A DNA stretch of 64,000 nt from NCBI GenBank assembly GCA_016932735.1, contig JAFGCI010000002.1:62001-126000 (forward strand), read 5' to 3'. The stretch is from Candidatus Aenigmatarchaeota archaeon (GTDB taxonomy: Archaea > Aenigmatarchaeota > Aenigmatarchaeia > QMZP01 > QMZT01). Shown here piece after piece: positions 58,901 through 61,900 of the stretch (positions are counted from its first letter, which is position 1; every line of letters starts with the position of its first letter). The notes under the pieces are model-generated. The model had not been told where the DNA came from. It saw nothing but the letters and a program-made list of their open reading frames with translations, and searched no databases. The position numbers were made by a program, and so were the translations under genes.

Positions 58901-61900
58901 CATTGTGTAGATGTGCTGCAGTCATACCATGTTCCGGACAGGCAGTAATCGTTGTCGCCGTCATTATCCACATCTATTGCGGTGGATCCTGTTGCAACAT
59001 ATTCTCCTGTTACAACAGTACCGTCATAATTGCTATCATATGTGCAGCCACCGCTTGTTACACACATGTCAACATCTTCAGCTCCGTCACATATTGCACC
59101 GCTTGATGTATCACATGCACTCGATGAATTTGTTGTGGTTGTTATCTGGAAACAATCACCACTAATACAGACTGCATCCGCATCACAGTCTGTATATCCG
59201 TTATTTATCTGGACAAGACAGTTCCCGCTTGAGCATGTGCCCGTACATTTCGCTGCGGTGCATGTTTCGGTTGTTTCAACCGTTGCTGAATCCGCTGCTG
59301 TCTCACAGCATGTTGCATCACAGGATGAATATGCACATGATGATGAACACTTCTCATCAGCTACGGCAGATTGTACCCAGCTTGTTGAATCTGATGCAAG
59401 ATCAGCACATGTATTTTCGTTTTGTTCATCGCATTGCGATGCAGAAGAACAATCACCCGTATCGTCACCACTGTAACCGTATTCACAAAGCCCATAACCG
59501 TAACCTGAACCCGGGTCGTCCTGAACACTATTTGAATCACAGGCGACACAAACATTGTAATCTGTGTCACACGTTAGTCCTGAACAGCAGTCCCCGTTAT
59601 CCGAGCAGGAGCCTCCTGCATTTGAGCAGCATGGGCAATCCGAATCTTCGTTGCCAACTTCACAATCTATGTAAGTATCGCAGTCGTTGTCATATCCATC
59701 AGAGCACGAAGTTTCAGTTGATTCTGCAGAAGACCCGAATGCCCATGCGCCTGCATTTGTCCTGTAGCAGATGTTGTTCGGGGTTTCGTCTTCATTTGTG
59801 ATAAGCGTATGGAAGTAGTCGCATTCATATGTCACGCTGCATGTTATTGACTGGACATTGCAGCATCCTGAACCGGAGCATGATGATGTGCATGCAGTCG
59901 AGTTCGTTTCGGATTCTGCAAGTGTCCCGTCTCCTCCGGAAGTGTCGTCGGAAGAATCGCAGTCATATGATGAATAGTCCCAGCCGTCATTGTCATTTGC
60001 GCACCCATCGCTCGAATAATAGCATACATCCGATGCTGAATTTGCACAGGCCATCGCGCCGTTGGCCCATGCACCCCATGTGCATGTGGATATCGATGTC
60101 GAATCTTGGGAAGATATTCCCACGCAGCTTGAACTGCTGCAGTCGTCTGTCCTTATTCCTCCGTCGCTCTGCGCATCATAATAGCAGTAACTTCCTGAAA
60201 CGGTTCCGCGGACAGGGCAATATCCACCATTCGTTCTTCCGGTCGATGAACAGATATCGCAATAGTCGTCTCTTATTGCTGTGGAAGAGTGCGTGCAACC
60301 ACTTCCTCCGCATCCCCTTGTATGATAGCAAAGCGGAACTTCATCTGGGTTTGTCGGGTGAGAAGTATCGCAGGAGCCGTCGGTTCCGTCGTCGTCATAA
60401 CAATATGAATAGCATGACTCGTAAGTCGAGCCGTCCCATGAATTGTCGCATGTAATGGAATAATAACACCTGTCTTCAGATGTTGCCAACTGATAACCGC
60501 TTGCACATGTGGTACATGTCGTGCTTCCTACAGTCGTGTCGGAGTTGGTGGTGCATGATGTACACCAGTAACATGTTTGACTTGTTATATAGTCGTATGA
60601 TTCTGCCTGTTCGTCGCAACCAGTTGGCGCTCCGCATACCGCTTCGCAATAACCGTCCTCACCGAAATTGCCGGAACTGCAGGGATCGCAGACGTTGTCG
60701 TTGTCATCGCACCTCTGGGTTCCAGGCGAGAACGATGCGTCCCCTATATAGTCACAATAGTCTCCGTTCTCTCCGGCATCATTGCATACATCAGTCTCTG
60801 TTCCGAATACCGAGGATGATGTTATTGATGTTGTTCCATCAGACGCATAATTTGTATAACATGTTCCGTGTGATGAACCGCCGCATAAGCCGTTTGCTGA
60901 GTATCCGCCTGCCAAAGAACCCGAATCGCATGTATCACCGTAATCGGCTCCTGTGTCAACACAGTCATAAAGGTAGTATGTCGCATTATAAGAAGAAAGC
61001 GTCTCATCGCAACTCCATCCCGTCCCGGACTGGTATGTGCAGATTCCGTCTGCATCATAGTTGTATATTCCGTCGTCTGAACACTGGTCGCCGTTATAGG
61101 ATTCTGAACATGCAGCTACGCATTCTCCTTCTATGCATAATCCTGTAGCAATACAGTCTCCGCCGTTGTAGCATGTCAAATCTTCCTCTGTTCCGTAAGT
61201 TACTATATCGCCATGATTCTGGGCAATCTGGTATGAAAGGTTTATCCAGTCCGCGGAACGGCGGACTTTTGAAATCCGGACCTCATCTATTGTTCCATTG
61301 AAATAGCCAAGCTCGTCTATCATATAACCTATATACAGGTCGGTTCTGCCGTTTGCGATATAATCAGCGATGGTTGAATATGTAGTATCATTCACCTCGG
61401 TGCCGTTAAGATACAGTTCCTGATGGTCAGGCTCGAATGTAAATACAAGATAATACCATTGCCCGGTATTAAGCGTGGGTGTGTAGTATATTTGATTTTG
61501 ATATGTCGATGAATATTCAGTTCCCATGCTGACTTCCCCTCTGAATGTCGTATCATCAGCACTGCTATCTGTTCCCATATATAGTTTATACGACATATCC
61601 TTTGATGTGGACTTATCTACGATTGCTGTTCTATCCCACGATACAGTATCCATATTGAACCATGCGGAAATTGTCAGTTCGCCTGTCAAAGGAGTCAGGC
61701 TGTTATCATCGGTTACAACTAATCTGTCGTTGCTTCCGTCAAAATTATTCGCACCTGCGATTATTCCCTGATAATCCTGCGTCGAGCCTTCGTTTGCCGC
61801 ATCATTACCATATCCGGTTGAATCGTAATGCGTTCCCGATGTCTCGTTGAGATGCTGGACCATAACATAATCGTTCCAGACACCCGTCATGTTCTCCCCG

